A stretch of 64,000 nt of DNA from NCBI GenBank assembly GCA_035490315.1, contig DATHET010000307.1:1-64000 (forward strand), read 5' to 3'. This document shows, piece by piece, positions 17,683-26,460 of the stretch. The position numbers were made by a program, and so were the translations under genes. This stretch comes from JADJQU01 sp035490315 (GTDB taxonomy: Bacteria > Planctomycetota > UBA1135 > GCA-002686595). The notes under the pieces are model-generated. The model worked only from the letters and a program-made list of their open reading frames with translations. It did no database searches and was not told the DNA's origin. Position 1 is the first letter of the stretch; every line of letters begins with the position of its first letter.

Positions 17683-18576
17683 GTGTCCCAGCTCGCGACC
17701 GAAAATCCACGCCGCGCCTATTTCCTGATCGTCCTCGCCAGCGCGCTGTTCTCGGCGATGTTCGCCGTGGTCAAGATCCTGCCCGCGCGGGTCGCCTCCT
17801 CCGAAGTGTTGTGCCTTCGAGGTTTGATCGGTGTGGCTGGCGCTGGCCTGGTGATCGCGATGACCGGCCAGCGTTGGCGACCGGGGCCGCTGGGCATCAA
17901 TCTCCTGCGCTCGGGCTGTGGCTTCGCGTCCGTGCTCACGCAGTACTACTCGGTGCACGAGGCCGGGGCCGAGCTCGCGACCGCGAATCTGCTGGTCCAG
18001 GGCGCTCCCCTGTGGATCGTCCTGCTCTCCGCCGCGCTGCTGGGCGAGCGTCCGTCGCGGCGCACGAAGTGGGCTCTTGCGGCGGGACTCGTGGGAACGG
18101 CCCTGGCTCTGGGGCCTTCGGGCGCCGGCGAGCGGACCGGACTGCTGCTCGCTCTCGTCTCCGGAGGCTTCAGCGCCCTGGCCCTGCTGTCCGTCCGCAA
18201 GCTGGCCTCGACGGAGAGTCCGGCGTCGGTCGTGATGTTCTTCATGGGCTTCTCCGCCCTGGCCGCGGCGCCCTTCGCTGGCTCGAGTCTCTACCGCCAC
18301 GGCATGTGGACCGCGCACGAGGTCTCGGCCCTGGTTGCGATCGGTGTGCTCGGCACCGCGGGACAGCTGGTGATGACCGAGGCATACCGGTATGGCTCGG
18401 CCGCCTCGGTATCGATCGCCGGACTGTCGCAGGTCGCCTTCAGCGCCCTCTTGTCGTTCGGCGTGCTCGGAGCGCCCGCACCGTCGATCGGGGCGATCGC
18501 GGGCGGGATCATCGTGCTCGCGGCCGGACTGGTCTCGGTCCAGCCCTGGCGAGCCGCGGCTACGACGGCGGCTTGA
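17683..18576 (+). CDS. EamA/DMT-family transporter
   Basis: This 297-residue membrane protein has ten predicted helices in two EamA repeats: AYFLIVLASALFSAMFAVVK begins the first and GLLLALVSGGFSALALLSVR the second. Family members export or import small metabolites such as amino acids or nucleosides; the substrate cannot be told. GTG at 17683 was chosen because the upstream frame is a non-coding extension and a TACCGT lies 8 nt before it. Its 3' end overlaps the convergent epimerase gene by 17 nt. Confidence 0.85.
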   Translation: MSQLATENPRRAYFLIVLASALFSAMFAVVKILPARVASSEVLCLRGLIGVAGAGLVIAMTGQRWRPGPLGINLLRSGCGFASVLTQYYSVHEAGAELATANLLVQGAPLWIVLLSAALLGERPSRRTKWALAAGLVGTALALGPSGAGERTGLLLALVSGGFSALALLSVRKLASTESPASVVMFFMGFSALAAAPFAGSSLYRHGMWTAHEVSALVAIGVLGTAGQLVMTEAYRYGSAASVSIAGLSQVAFSALLSFGVLGAPAPSIGAIAGGIIVLAAGLVSVQPWRAAATTAA

Positions 18577-19570
18577 GCTTCAAGCTCTCGAGCATCTCGT
18601 CGATCACGCGCTCGAACGCCCTGGGCCGCCAGCCCAGCTCGGCGCGTGCGCGCGCGCCGCTGGTCTTGAAATCGACGCGCGCCAGTCGCAGCGTCTGGGG
18701 CGTGAAGAAATCGCTGCGCACCGCGCCGTCGAGGGCCCGCGCGCAGATTTCGGCGATGGCCCAGATCCAGCGCGGGACTGCGATCGGCGCCTTTTTCCCA
18801 CAGCGGCGGGCGACCAGGCCGATCAGCTCGCGGTGAGTCCAGATCGATTCCACGAGCAGGTAGCGCTCCCCGCGGCGACCGCGCTCGAGGGCGAGCACGC
18901 AGCCTTCGGCGCAGTCGTCGAGTCCGACCACGCTCTGCGATCCGGGAGGCGCGAGCAAGAGCGGCAGCGGCCCGGTGCGGCCGCTCGCGATCATGTGCAG
19001 CACGCGCTGCGAGTTGGAGGTGCGTCCGTTGGCGCCGAAAATCGCGCCAGGGTTGACCACGACGAGATCGAGCCACGGAGCTGCGTTGAGCGCGAGTAGT
19101 TCCGCCTCGTGCTTGGTCGTCATGTAATCGCAGCCGAGCTGATCCCCGTGATAGGCGCTGCGCTCGTCGAGGATGGTCCCGTCGAGCGAAGGACCGACGG
19201 CGACGACCGAGCTGACGTGAAGCACGCGTCCGACGGGATGTCGCCGGCAAGCCTCGAGCATGCGCCGCGTGCCCTCGACGTTGATTTCGCGCGAGCGGTT
19301 GCGATCGCGAGTCTGGTAGCTGATCAGCGCGCCCGCATGGACGATCCAGGGCGTCTCACTCGCGGCGCACACGGACTCGAACGCGCGCTCGAGGCTCTCC
19401 GCGTCGCGCAGATCGCCCGCGTGCCAGTGCACGTCGAGTCCAGCCAGAGCCGAGCGGTCGGAGTCGGGGCGCGCCAGGGCGTGCAGTGCGTGGCCGCGCG
19501 AAGCTAGCTTGCGCGCGATCTCGGCGCCGAGGAATCCGGTCGCGCCGCTGAAGAAAACAGCGGGCTTCAA
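18560..19570 (-). CDS. NAD-dependent epimerase/dehydratase (extended SDR)
   Basis: This 336-residue extended short-chain dehydrogenase has the Rossmann motif GATGFLG near its N-terminus and the catalytic Y-x-x-x-K in YMTTKHEAE. VSSVVAVGPS supplies the Ser/Thr position. The protein resembles dihydroflavonol-reductase or 3-beta-HSD-like epimerases that act on NDP-sugars, sterols or polyketide-like substrates; the substrate is unknown. It starts with TTG at 19570, overlapping the histidine-kinase stop (TTGA), so it is probably made together with the kinase although no functional link is obvious. Confidence 0.82.
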   Translation of the reverse strand: MKPAVFFSGATGFLGAEIARKLASRGHALHALARPDSDRSALAGLDVHWHAGDLRDAESLERAFESVCAASETPWIVHAGALISYQTRDRNRSREINVEGTRRMLEACRRHPVGRVLHVSSVVAVGPSLDGTILDERSAYHGDQLGCDYMTTKHEAELLALNAAPWLDLVVVNPGAIFGANGRTSNSQRVLHMIASGRTGPLPLLLAPPGSQSVVGLDDCAEGCVLALERGRRGERYLLVESIWTHRELIGLVARRCGKKAPIAVPRWIWAIAEICARALDGAVRSDFFTPQTLRLARVDFKTSGARARAELGWRPRAFERVIDEMLESLKLKPPS

Positions 19571-21516
19571 GCAGCAGAACCCGGATCCGGCGCGGGGCGC
19601 TCTGGCTCCGGGTGTTTCGCGCCGGGCAGATCGACGCTCGCCGTCGTTCCGACGCCGTCGGGGCGCGGCTCGAGGCGGATCGCTCCGGCCATTTCCTCCA
19701 CGGCGCGCTTGGCGATCGCGAGACCGAGACCGGTGCCCGTCGAGCGCGTCGTGAAGTAGGGCTCGAAAAGTCTCGCGCGGACTTCCTGCGACAGGCCGAC
19801 GCCTCGATCGCGCAGCTCGATGCGCACACGATCGCCGTGGGTGCTGACCTCGAACTCCAATTCGCCGCCCTCGGGGCTGGCTTGGATCGCATTCGAGATC
19901 AGGTTCTGCAGCACGCGTCGCAGGAGCGGCTCGTCGACGTGCACACGGCCGCCGCCGCCCTTGCGCGTGAGGCGCACGCTGGATTCGCGCGCCCAGGCCG
20001 CGTTGAGCGACATCAGGTCGTCGACCAGCGCGCCCGCGTCGAAGTCGCGCGGATTCTGCTGCTTCAGCGCTCCCGTCAAGGCGTGAAAATCGTTGGCGAT
20101 CTCGCGCAAATGCTCGACCTGGCGCGCGATCGTGTCGGTGGTGCGCTCGAAGATCGAATCGAACTGCGGAGACTTCTCTCTCCGCGCGCGGCGCAGGAGA
20201 TCGACGGAGAGCTGGATCGGCGTCAGCGGATTCTTGATGTCGTGGGCCACCTGCCGGGCCATTTCGCGCCAGGCCGCGTCCTTCTCGGCCTTGACCAGCT
20301 CGGCGCGCTTCTCCTTGATCTCGCTGGTCATCTCGTTGAAGGCCTTGCCCAGCTCGGCCAGCTCGTCGCTGCCCGCCACCGCGACGCGCGCGTCGAGATC
20401 GCCGGCCGCGACGTGGCGCGTGTGCTCGTGCAGCGCGAGGATCGGCTGGGTGATCCGGCGCGCGATCACCAGCGTCCAAAGCGTCGCGATCAGGAGCACC
20501 ACCGCGGTGGCGCGGACCAGGTTCGCGCGCAGGTCGTTGACTCCGCGAAAAATGTCCTTGTTGTCGATGCCGACGCCGACGACCCAGTCGAAGCCGCCAT
20601 CCTCGCGACTCTTGGTGTGCTTGAACGCCGCGCTCTTGCGCACACCTCGGAAGCTGTACTCCGGATACAGGTCCCAGTCGCTCGCCAGGGCGGCCTGGGT
20701 CATCGCGCCCAATCCCAGATCCTCGGTGATCCTCCGGCCGTACAGCTTGAGGTTGGGGTGGGCGAGGATCGTGTTCGCGTCGGATTTCCAAACCCAGCCG
20801 TAGGCCGAGGGATAGACGTCGGCGCCGACCAGTCCGCGGAAGTACTCCGAGAGGGCGGGCAGGCTCAGCTCGGCCTGGATGTGCTGCCAGTCGACGAGAC
20901 CGAGCATCACGCCGAGGACCTCGCCCGTGTCGACGTCGGAAAAAATCGGGTCGCTGAAGCCGATGAACAGGCTCGAGCGCGAATCGAGCGCGAGCAGATC
21001 GCTGGCGTGCTGATCGATCGCGTCCTCGCGGCCTTCGAGCCCGGCCTGGAACCACTTTTCCGCGGAGAAATCGCGCTCCTCGAGCGCGAGCAGCGACTTC
21101 AGCGGCGAGCCGTTGGGGTCCTTGCGGTTGGACGCGACCAGGCGTCCGCGGCGATCGACCACGAGCAGCAGCTCGAAGTGGCGCTTGACCGCGACGGCGC
21201 TGTCGAAGGCCTTGCCGAGCTTGTTGCGCAATGCGAAGGACTCGCGGACTCCCGCGCGCTCTTCCTCGGCCTCCTGGATCGCCCAGTCGCAGGCCTCGTC
21301 GGTGGCGAGGAAACGCACGTCGCGCCGGAACTCATCGACGTCGCGATCGATGCGCGCGGCCAAATCGGCGGCCAGGCCCTTGAGCGAGGAGAGCACCACC
21401 TCGCGCGAGAGGCGCTCGCCCATCTGGTACTCGACGAACAACGCGAAGCCGAGGAAGGGCACGATGACCGCCGCGAGCACGGCGAGCACCAGCTTGGTGG
21501 AAATCCTGCGGATCAT
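19567..21516 (-). CDS. Cache-HAMP sensor histidine kinase
   Basis: This 649-residue transmembrane histidine kinase has a first helix at about residues 8-28, an extracytoplasmic double-Cache-like sensor to about residue 330, a second helix (TAVVLLIATLWTLVIA), and HAMP (RITQPILALHEHTRHVAAGDL). The dimerisation domain carries His425 (VAHDIKNPLTPIQLSVD), and the ATP domain shows NLISNAIQASPEGG, RDRGVGLS and GTGLGLAIAKRAVEEMAG. The HDIKNPLTPI box is like that of NtrY-type kinases. No response regulator is adjacent. The ATG at 21516 was preferred over 21534 because TACGCC lies 8 nt upstream. Confidence 0.92.
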   Translation of the reverse strand: MIRRISTKLVLAVLAAVIVPFLGFALFVEYQMGERLSREVVLSSLKGLAADLAARIDRDVDEFRRDVRFLATDEACDWAIQEAEEERAGVRESFALRNKLGKAFDSAVAVKRHFELLLVVDRRGRLVASNRKDPNGSPLKSLLALEERDFSAEKWFQAGLEGREDAIDQHASDLLALDSRSSLFIGFSDPIFSDVDTGEVLGVMLGLVDWQHIQAELSLPALSEYFRGLVGADVYPSAYGWVWKSDANTILAHPNLKLYGRRITEDLGLGAMTQAALASDWDLYPEYSFRGVRKSAAFKHTKSREDGGFDWVVGVGIDNKDIFRGVNDLRANLVRATAVVLLIATLWTLVIARRITQPILALHEHTRHVAAGDLDARVAVAGSDELAELGKAFNEMTSEIKEKRAELVKAEKDAAWREMARQVAHDIKNPLTPIQLSVDLLRRARREKSPQFDSIFERTTDTIARQVEHLREIANDFHALTGALKQQNPRDFDAGALVDDLMSLNAAWARESSVRLTRKGGGGRVHVDEPLLRRVLQNLISNAIQASPEGGELEFEVSTHGDRVRIELRDRGVGLSQEVRARLFEPYFTTRSTGTGLGLAIAKRAVEEMAGAIRLEPRPDGVGTTASVDLPGAKHPEPERPAPDPGSAA

Positions 21517-21524
21517 CGCGAGGC

Positions 21525-21530
21525 GGCGTA
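21525..21530 (-). promoter_or_regulatory. -10-like TACGCC before the kinase start
   Basis: TACGCC on the minus strand ends 8 nt before the ATG at 21516. It departs from TANNNT at the last base. The 29-nt divergent gap to the GT9 gene must hold promoters for both. Confidence 0.3.
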
Positions 21531-21545
21531 GCATGATCCGCTGCC

Positions 21546-22625
21546 TTGAGTACCGAAGAGCGTATCCTCCTCGTCCGCCTGTCGCACCTGGGCGACGTGG
21601 TGCACGCGCTGCCCGTGTTCCACGCGCTGCGCCGGCACCATCCGAGCGCTCGCATCGCCTGGGCAGTCGAGCCCGAATTCGCGGGACTGCTCGAAGGATT
21701 GCCGGGACTGGAGTGCACGATTCCTTTCGGGCGGCGCGAAGGCGCGGCGGCCTGGCTGCGGCTCGCGGCGAAGCTTGCCTGTTTCTCGCCGACCTGGGTC
21801 GTCGATGCCCAGGGCAACTTGAAGAGCGCGGCGGTCAGCCTGTGCGCGCCGAGCGCGCGCCGCAGCGGCCTGCATCCGCGCGACTGGCGCGAGCGAGCGG
21901 GCGCGCGCGTGCTGCACGACTGGGCGGAGGCCACGGATCGCGAGCCCGCCCACGCGATCGATCGCATGCTGGCCCTGGCGCGGCACGTCGGCAAGGAGGA
22001 TGCGACGGCCTGCTTCGACCTCGGCCTCTCGCAGGAAGAGCGCGAGCAGGGCAGCAGGGCGCTCGAAGCGGCGCTTGGAAGCCCTGCGCGCAGCGATGTC
22101 GTGCTGCTCGCCCTGTCGGGTCCGAGCGACGTGCGCAGCTGGCCGCTGCCGCACTGGGCCGAGCTCGCCCGCAGCTTGTCGCGCGCGGGCAAACGCGTCC
22201 TGGTGGTCTCGGGTCCAGGCGAAGCCAGCGCCGGGGAGCAGCTCGCCCGCGAGCTCGAAGAGGACACCGGCGTGCGATCGTGGATCGGCCAGCGCGGACT
22301 GCGCGTCTATGCAGCGGCCCTTCACGCCGCGGCAGCGGCCGGAATGCGCTACGTCGGAGTCGACTCCGGTCCCCTGCATCTCGCCGCGGCTTGCGGCCTC
22401 CCGGTGGTCGCGCTCGAAGGACCGCAATCTCACGCGCGCACCGGGCCCTGGCCGCCGCCCGAGCGCGCGGATCGATACCCGATCGAGACCGCGCGCCACG
22501 CGATCGTGCGCTCGGCGGAAACCCTGGCCTGCGCGCCCTGCTACTCGCGGATCTGCACGCACCGCGAAGGCCCGGTGTGCATGAGCCGGCTCACGCCGGA
22601 CCTCGTGCTCGCCGCCCTCTCGTGA
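21546..22625 (+). CDS. GT9 heptosyltransferase-like glycosyltransferase
   Basis: This 359-residue protein has the two-domain GT-B fold of ADP-heptose:LPS heptosyltransferases. It starts LLVRLSHLGDVVHALPVFHALRR, the GT9 acceptor-side signature, and the donor site is YVGVDSGPLHLAAACGLPVVAL. The Cys-rich tail (CAPCYSRICTHREGPVC) is often seen in this family. It would add a heptose or another sugar to the lipopolysaccharide core on the cytoplasmic side. TTG at 21546 is the start. Its stop abuts the stop of the convergent TPR lipoprotein gene with no gap. Confidence 0.88.
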   Translation: MSTEERILLVRLSHLGDVVHALPVFHALRRHHPSARIAWAVEPEFAGLLEGLPGLECTIPFGRREGAAAWLRLAAKLACFSPTWVVDAQGNLKSAAVSLCAPSARRSGLHPRDWRERAGARVLHDWAEATDREPAHAIDRMLALARHVGKEDATACFDLGLSQEEREQGSRALEAALGSPARSDVVLLALSGPSDVRSWPLPHWAELARSLSRAGKRVLVVSGPGEASAGEQLARELEEDTGVRSWIGQRGLRVYAAALHAAAAAGMRYVGVDSGPLHLAAACGLPVVALEGPQSHARTGPWPPPERADRYPIETARHAIVRSAETLACAPCYSRICTHREGPVCMSRLTPDLVLAALS

Positions 22626-23891
22626 TCAGGGCTTCTGCTCGGTGACCGGAGCCACGACCGGCTTGAGCTGCTCGATCAATTGCTCGACGTTCTTGTAGCG
22701 CGGCCAGAAGGTGCTGATGCGCTTGAGCAACTCGAGCTTCTGCGCGGGATCCGTGCTCTCCATGGCCTGCTTGAAGAGCAGGTCGGCCTTCTCGATGTAC
22801 CCCTTGAGCGTGTCGCGCCGCGCCAGCGTGTCCTTGTAATAATCGCGCTGGGCCAGCAGCTTGTCGTAGGCCGCCACTGCTTCCTCGAAGTCCTGGTCGG
22901 ACTCCAGGGCCAGGGCGCTCTGGTAGCCCGCCTCGAGGCGCGCCTCTTCGATCTCCGCGCGCCGGCCTTCGAACTTGTCGGTCTGGTGCTTGGTCACCGC
23001 GAGTCCGGAGTCGATCGCCACGCCGGCTTCCTCGTATTTCTTGGCGCGGATCAAGCGGTCGATCTCGCGCAGCTTGTCCTCGGCCGAAGCCTCGATGCGC
23101 GTGCGGTCGTATCCGGTCTTGGCCTCGGCGCACTCGGGATCCATCAACAGCGCGATGCGGTATTCGTTGCGCGCGCCGGCCCACAGGCCCTGCAGCTCCA
23201 GACTGTGGGCGAGCGAGGCGCGGGTCAGCGCCAGCTGCCCGTCGACGGCCTTCTTGTTGACTTTGGCCTTGTCGTTCTTCGGCTGGTACTTCCCGGTGTA
23301 GGCGAAGCGAGTCGCCGCTTGCTGCAGCCAGTAATCGCGCAGCAAGTGCACACCGTCCTCGTAGTACTGCTGGCCCATCCCGCGCCGGTAGTTGATCTGC
23401 AACAGGACCTGAGTCAGCCCCGCCTTGGCGTTGATGTCGTCGGGCCCGTAGCTCAGTGCCTTCTCGTATTCCTCGCGCGCGGCGTCGAGATTCGACGAGG
23501 CGAAGAACTCGTCTCCGTCCCTCGTGTGGATCATCGCCAGCTTGCCCTGCATCTTGTTCTCCCAGTCGACGATCACCGGTTCCTCCGGCTCGACTTTCTT
23601 GGCCTCGCGCACCAGCTCCAGGGCCTCGAGGTTCTTGTCCGCGAAGCACAGCATGCGCGCCTGCTCGAGCATCACGGCGGCCTTCGCGCGCCGCAGCTGG
23701 CGCTCGCCCTCCGCGTCGCCGGGGTGGGCCTGGTTGAAGGCCTCGGCGGCGAGCAGGGCCTCGGAGTAGCGCCCGTGGGCCGAGAGGTCGTCGACCGCCG
23801 CCAGGCTGCTCGAGTACTCCGGATTGGTTTCGCCGGTGTGGCAGGCGGCGAGGAACAGGGGGATTGCGAGCGATGCGAAACGAATCTTCAT
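22626..23891 (-). CDS. TPR lipoprotein
   Basis: This 421-residue lipoprotein has signal LAIPLFLAACHTG (Cys17) and is helical throughout. TPR-like units include YSEALLAAEAFNQAHPGDAE, NLDAAREEYEKALSYGPDDINA and DFEEAVAAYDKLLAQRDYYKD, with coiled-coil-like stretches between. TPR lipoproteins act as scaffolds in envelope assembly. No specific family is recognised. ATG at 23891 is the only start that gives a proper lipobox. It lies 103 nt downstream of the LptF/LptG-type pair on the same strand and may be cotranscribed with it. Confidence 0.78.
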   Translation of the reverse strand: MKIRFASLAIPLFLAACHTGETNPEYSSSLAAVDDLSAHGRYSEALLAAEAFNQAHPGDAEGERQLRRAKAAVMLEQARMLCFADKNLEALELVREAKKVEPEEPVIVDWENKMQGKLAMIHTRDGDEFFASSNLDAAREEYEKALSYGPDDINAKAGLTQVLLQINYRRGMGQQYYEDGVHLLRDYWLQQAATRFAYTGKYQPKNDKAKVNKKAVDGQLALTRASLAHSLELQGLWAGARNEYRIALLMDPECAEAKTGYDRTRIEASAEDKLREIDRLIRAKKYEEAGVAIDSGLAVTKHQTDKFEGRRAEIEEARLEAGYQSALALESDQDFEEAVAAYDKLLAQRDYYKDTLARRDTLKGYIEKADLLFKQAMESTDPAQKLELLKRISTFWPRYKNVEQLIEQLKPVVAPVTEQKP

Positions 23892-23994
23892 AGATCGATG
23901 GGCGTGAGAGCCCGTCCTCCGACGCCGGACTCCTGTTTTTCTTCCTGGCGGGACCCGACCTTGTAACAAAGCGCGGCCCGGGCGGCCACGTGAC

Positions 23995-25179
23995 TCAGGT
24001 CCGCATGAAATGGGTCAGGCTGATGCCCAGCGCGCCGAAGAAGAGCACGGGCAGCCAGGCCGACATCAGGGGCGAGAGGCCGCCGGAAAGGCCCAGAGAG
24101 CGGCACACGAAATCGACGCTGAAGTAGGCGACGCAAAGCAGCAGGCCGCCCATGACCGCTCCGCCGCCCTTGCCGCGCTCGCGGCCGACGAGGAAAGGCA
24201 CGGCGCACAGGAGCAGCACCACGTTGGCCAGCGGAAAGGTCAGCAGGTACTGCATCAGCGTCTGGAAGCTGGTGTTGTCCGGATCGCGCGCGGAGAGGTC
24301 GGCCACCTGCGAGAAAGAAAGCTCGAGCACGCGCTCGCGCGCTTTCTCGGCGGTCAGCACGTCCGAGGGCCTGAACTGCACTTCGCGCTCGCGCACAGCC
24401 CGGAGCTTGCCCTCGGGCGTGGCCAGCTCCTGGGGCGTCGGCGGTCCCCAGCGGAACCATTGCACGGGCTCGGTCTTGTTGTCGTCGCCTACCTCGCGGC
24501 GGAATCCGCCCTCGAGCCTCCAGCCGACGTCCACGCCGTCGTCGACCCATTGCATGCGCTCGACGCTGATCCCCACGCCGATCCCACCGCGCTTGAGCGT
24601 CGCCTCGATGCCGTGAGCCTCCGGCGCCTTGCCCTGGACATGACCCGCGCGGTACTCGCCGATGTGCACTACGTCGCCGGCGACGTTGATGCGAAAGAAG
24701 AAGTCCTTGAGCACGACCTCTTCCCGGTGCTCATCGAGCTTGTCGAACAGCTCGTCGTGCCGCGGACCGATCATCGAGCTCGCGTACTCGCGGATCCAGA
24801 GCGTCGCCCCCGCCGCGAGCAGGCCGCCCAGGAACACGGTGGCGAGGAGCCGCTGAGCGCTGACGCCCGCCGAAAGTCCGGCAGTCAGCTCGTTTTTCTT
24901 GGCCAGCCGCGTGACGGTGAAGATGCCGGCGACGACCGTGACGAAGGGCGAGAACTGGACGTAGAGGAAGGGCATGCTCAGCACGTAGTACTCGAGCAGC
25001 ATCCAAGTCGAGGCGCTGGTCCCATCGGGCCACGGCTCGAAATAGTCCAGGTGCGTCGCGACGTCGAGCACGATCATCAGCCCGAGGATCAACAGGATCG
25101 CGGTCGCGTAGGACATTGCGAACAGTCCGGCGACGTAGCGGTCGAGCCTGCCGCAAGGCATGAGGTTGGCGAGCCTCAT
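23995..25179 (-). CDS. lptG: LptF/LptG-family permease (second of pair)
   Basis: This 394-residue protein has the YjgP/YjgQ architecture: three helices near residues 15-125, a periplasmic beta-jellyroll domain, and three C-terminal helices (LTFPLANVVLLLCAVPFLVGRERG). LDRYVAGLFAMSYATAILLILG and FLYVQFSPFVTVVAGIFTVTRLAKKNELTA match the family. LptF and LptG form the membrane part of the LptB2FG transporter that extracts lipopolysaccharide from the inner membrane. The ATG overlaps the stop of the preceding family member (ATGA). Which of the pair is F or G is a guess from order. Confidence 0.85.
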   Translation of the reverse strand: MRLANLMPCGRLDRYVAGLFAMSYATAILLILGLMIVLDVATHLDYFEPWPDGTSASTWMLLEYYVLSMPFLYVQFSPFVTVVAGIFTVTRLAKKNELTAGLSAGVSAQRLLATVFLGGLLAAGATLWIREYASSMIGPRHDELFDKLDEHREEVVLKDFFFRINVAGDVVHIGEYRAGHVQGKAPEAHGIEATLKRGGIGVGISVERMQWVDDGVDVGWRLEGGFRREVGDDNKTEPVQWFRWGPPTPQELATPEGKLRAVREREVQFRPSDVLTAEKARERVLELSFSQVADLSARDPDNTSFQTLMQYLLTFPLANVVLLLCAVPFLVGRERGKGGGAVMGGLLLCVAYFSVDFVCRSLGLSGGLSPLMSAWLPVLFFGALGISLTHFMRT

Positions 25180-26273
25180 TTGCGGAAGGCCTTCCAGCAC
25201 AGCCACAGACCCGCGAGGCAGCCTGCGACCGTGATCGCCCATGCGCTCACCGCGGGCGGGATCGTGCCCCAGCTCGCCAGAGTCTTGCCCAGGCGCACCG
25301 ACAAGAGGTAGTAGACCAGCGCGTAGCCCACGGCGGCGGCGAGGGCGCCGAGCTGCGTCCCGCGCCGCAGCAGGAGGCCGGTCGGCACGCCCAGGAGCAG
25401 GAACATGAAGAAGGTCGCGGTCCGCGTACGGCGCGAATGCAACTCGAAGATCGCCTTGCGCACGTCCTCCGGCGCAACTTCGCCCGCGTCGAGCATGCGC
25501 CCCAGCTCATTGCTCGTCTGGTAGCGCCATTCGAGGCGATTCTTGGACTTGATCTTCAACAGATCGTCGATGTCAACCTCGACCGCGATGTGCTTGATCT
25601 GCACCGCGTTGATGGCGTTCGCGCTGCGCGCCCGGGTCAGGTCGATGCGCATGGAATCGCCGTGGAACGAGAATTCCGCGACGTCGGCGAGCACCGTGCT
25701 TCCGGCCTCGGAAGCCGACGCGGCCTCGCCAGCGGCCCGCGCCTTCGAGGGTATGTGGATGGTCACGTCGCGGAACGTGTTGCTCTTGAAATCGCGCGAT
25801 TTCGCCGAGAGATAGAAATCGTTGAGCGGGACCTCGGTGCGGCCCGCGTTCATGTTGCGGAAGCTCTCGACCACGTGGCGCGCGGCGTACTCGCGCTTGA
25901 GGAACGACAGGCTGGGCGAAATCTCCGTGGTCAGCCAATGCGACATTCCGCCGAGCACAAGGGCGATGACCAGAGCGGGGAGCATCATGCGCACGGGATG
26001 GATCCCCGCCATGCTGATCGCGGTCCATTCGTTGTCCGCGGCGAGCCGCCCGTAGGTCGAGACCAGGGCCAGCAGGAACCCGATCGGCAGGAGGTAGGGC
26101 ACCAGGTCGACCAGGACCAGGGGCAGGAAGCCCAGCAGGGCCGCCATGTTCACGACGCCCAGCTTGTGCACGGCGCCGACCACGACTCCAGGGATCGCGA
26201 TGAAGAACAATCCTCCCGCCGAGACGACGACCGCAGCGCAGAGCAGGCGCAGGACATAGAGGGTGAGCGTCAC
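25176..26273 (-). CDS. lptF: LptF/LptG-family permease (first of pair)
   Basis: This 365-residue partner has the same plan: N-terminal helices (LCAAVVVSAGGLFFIAIPGVV, LLPIGFLLALVSTYGRLAADNEWTAISMAGIHP), a central periplasmic domain, and C-terminal helices (ATFFMFLLLGVPTGLLLRRGTQLGA). The 'ADNEWTAISMAG' loop is the conserved family segment. GTG at 26273 was chosen over a GTG nine codons earlier because TACACT lies 8 nt before it. The two overlapping genes imply a hetero-complex, and an LptB ATPase must be encoded elsewhere. Confidence 0.85.
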   Translation of the reverse strand: MTLTLYVLRLLCAAVVVSAGGLFFIAIPGVVVGAVHKLGVVNMAALLGFLPLVLVDLVPYLLPIGFLLALVSTYGRLAADNEWTAISMAGIHPVRMMLPALVIALVLGGMSHWLTTEISPSLSFLKREYAARHVVESFRNMNAGRTEVPLNDFYLSAKSRDFKSNTFRDVTIHIPSKARAAGEAASASEAGSTVLADVAEFSFHGDSMRIDLTRARSANAINAVQIKHIAVEVDIDDLLKIKSKNRLEWRYQTSNELGRMLDAGEVAPEDVRKAIFELHSRRTRTATFFMFLLLGVPTGLLLRRGTQLGALAAAVGYALVYYLLSVRLGKTLASWGTIPPAVSAWAITVAGCLAGLWLCWKAFRK

Positions 26274-26281
26274 GCGGCGAT

Positions 26282-26287
26282 AGTGTA
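26282..26287 (-). promoter_or_regulatory. -10-like TACACT, leaderless lptF
   Basis: TACACT on the minus strand ends 8 nt before the GTG at 26273, with no Shine-Dalgarno site. The same hexamer is found at 2873. Confidence 0.45.
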
Positions 26288-26300
26288 GTGACCCTGACAC

Positions 26301-26327
26301 CCAGACGCGCGTCTGGAGCCAAGCTCC
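26301..26327. repeat. Two adjoining short palindromes in a divergent promoter region
   Basis: CCAGACGCGCGTCTGG (26301-26316) is a perfect 16-bp palindrome. GGAGC-CAA-GCTCC (26315-26327) follows directly and shares two bases with it. They sit in the 187-nt divergent gap between lptF and the giant TPR/macroglobulin gene, just upstream of the lptF -10-like element, as an operator might. The rest of the gap shows nothing recognisable. Confidence 0.4.
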
Positions 26328-26460
26328 AAGGCACCTGCAACGTTGAGTCGATTGGGGGCTAGCTTTCGGCGGAAATAACTTCTTGCCGCCTCGGTCTTTC
26401 CTGAACCTGGGGGCCGACCGCTCGTCCGCTGCTCGCCGAATCGCTTTCCAAAGTCCGCCG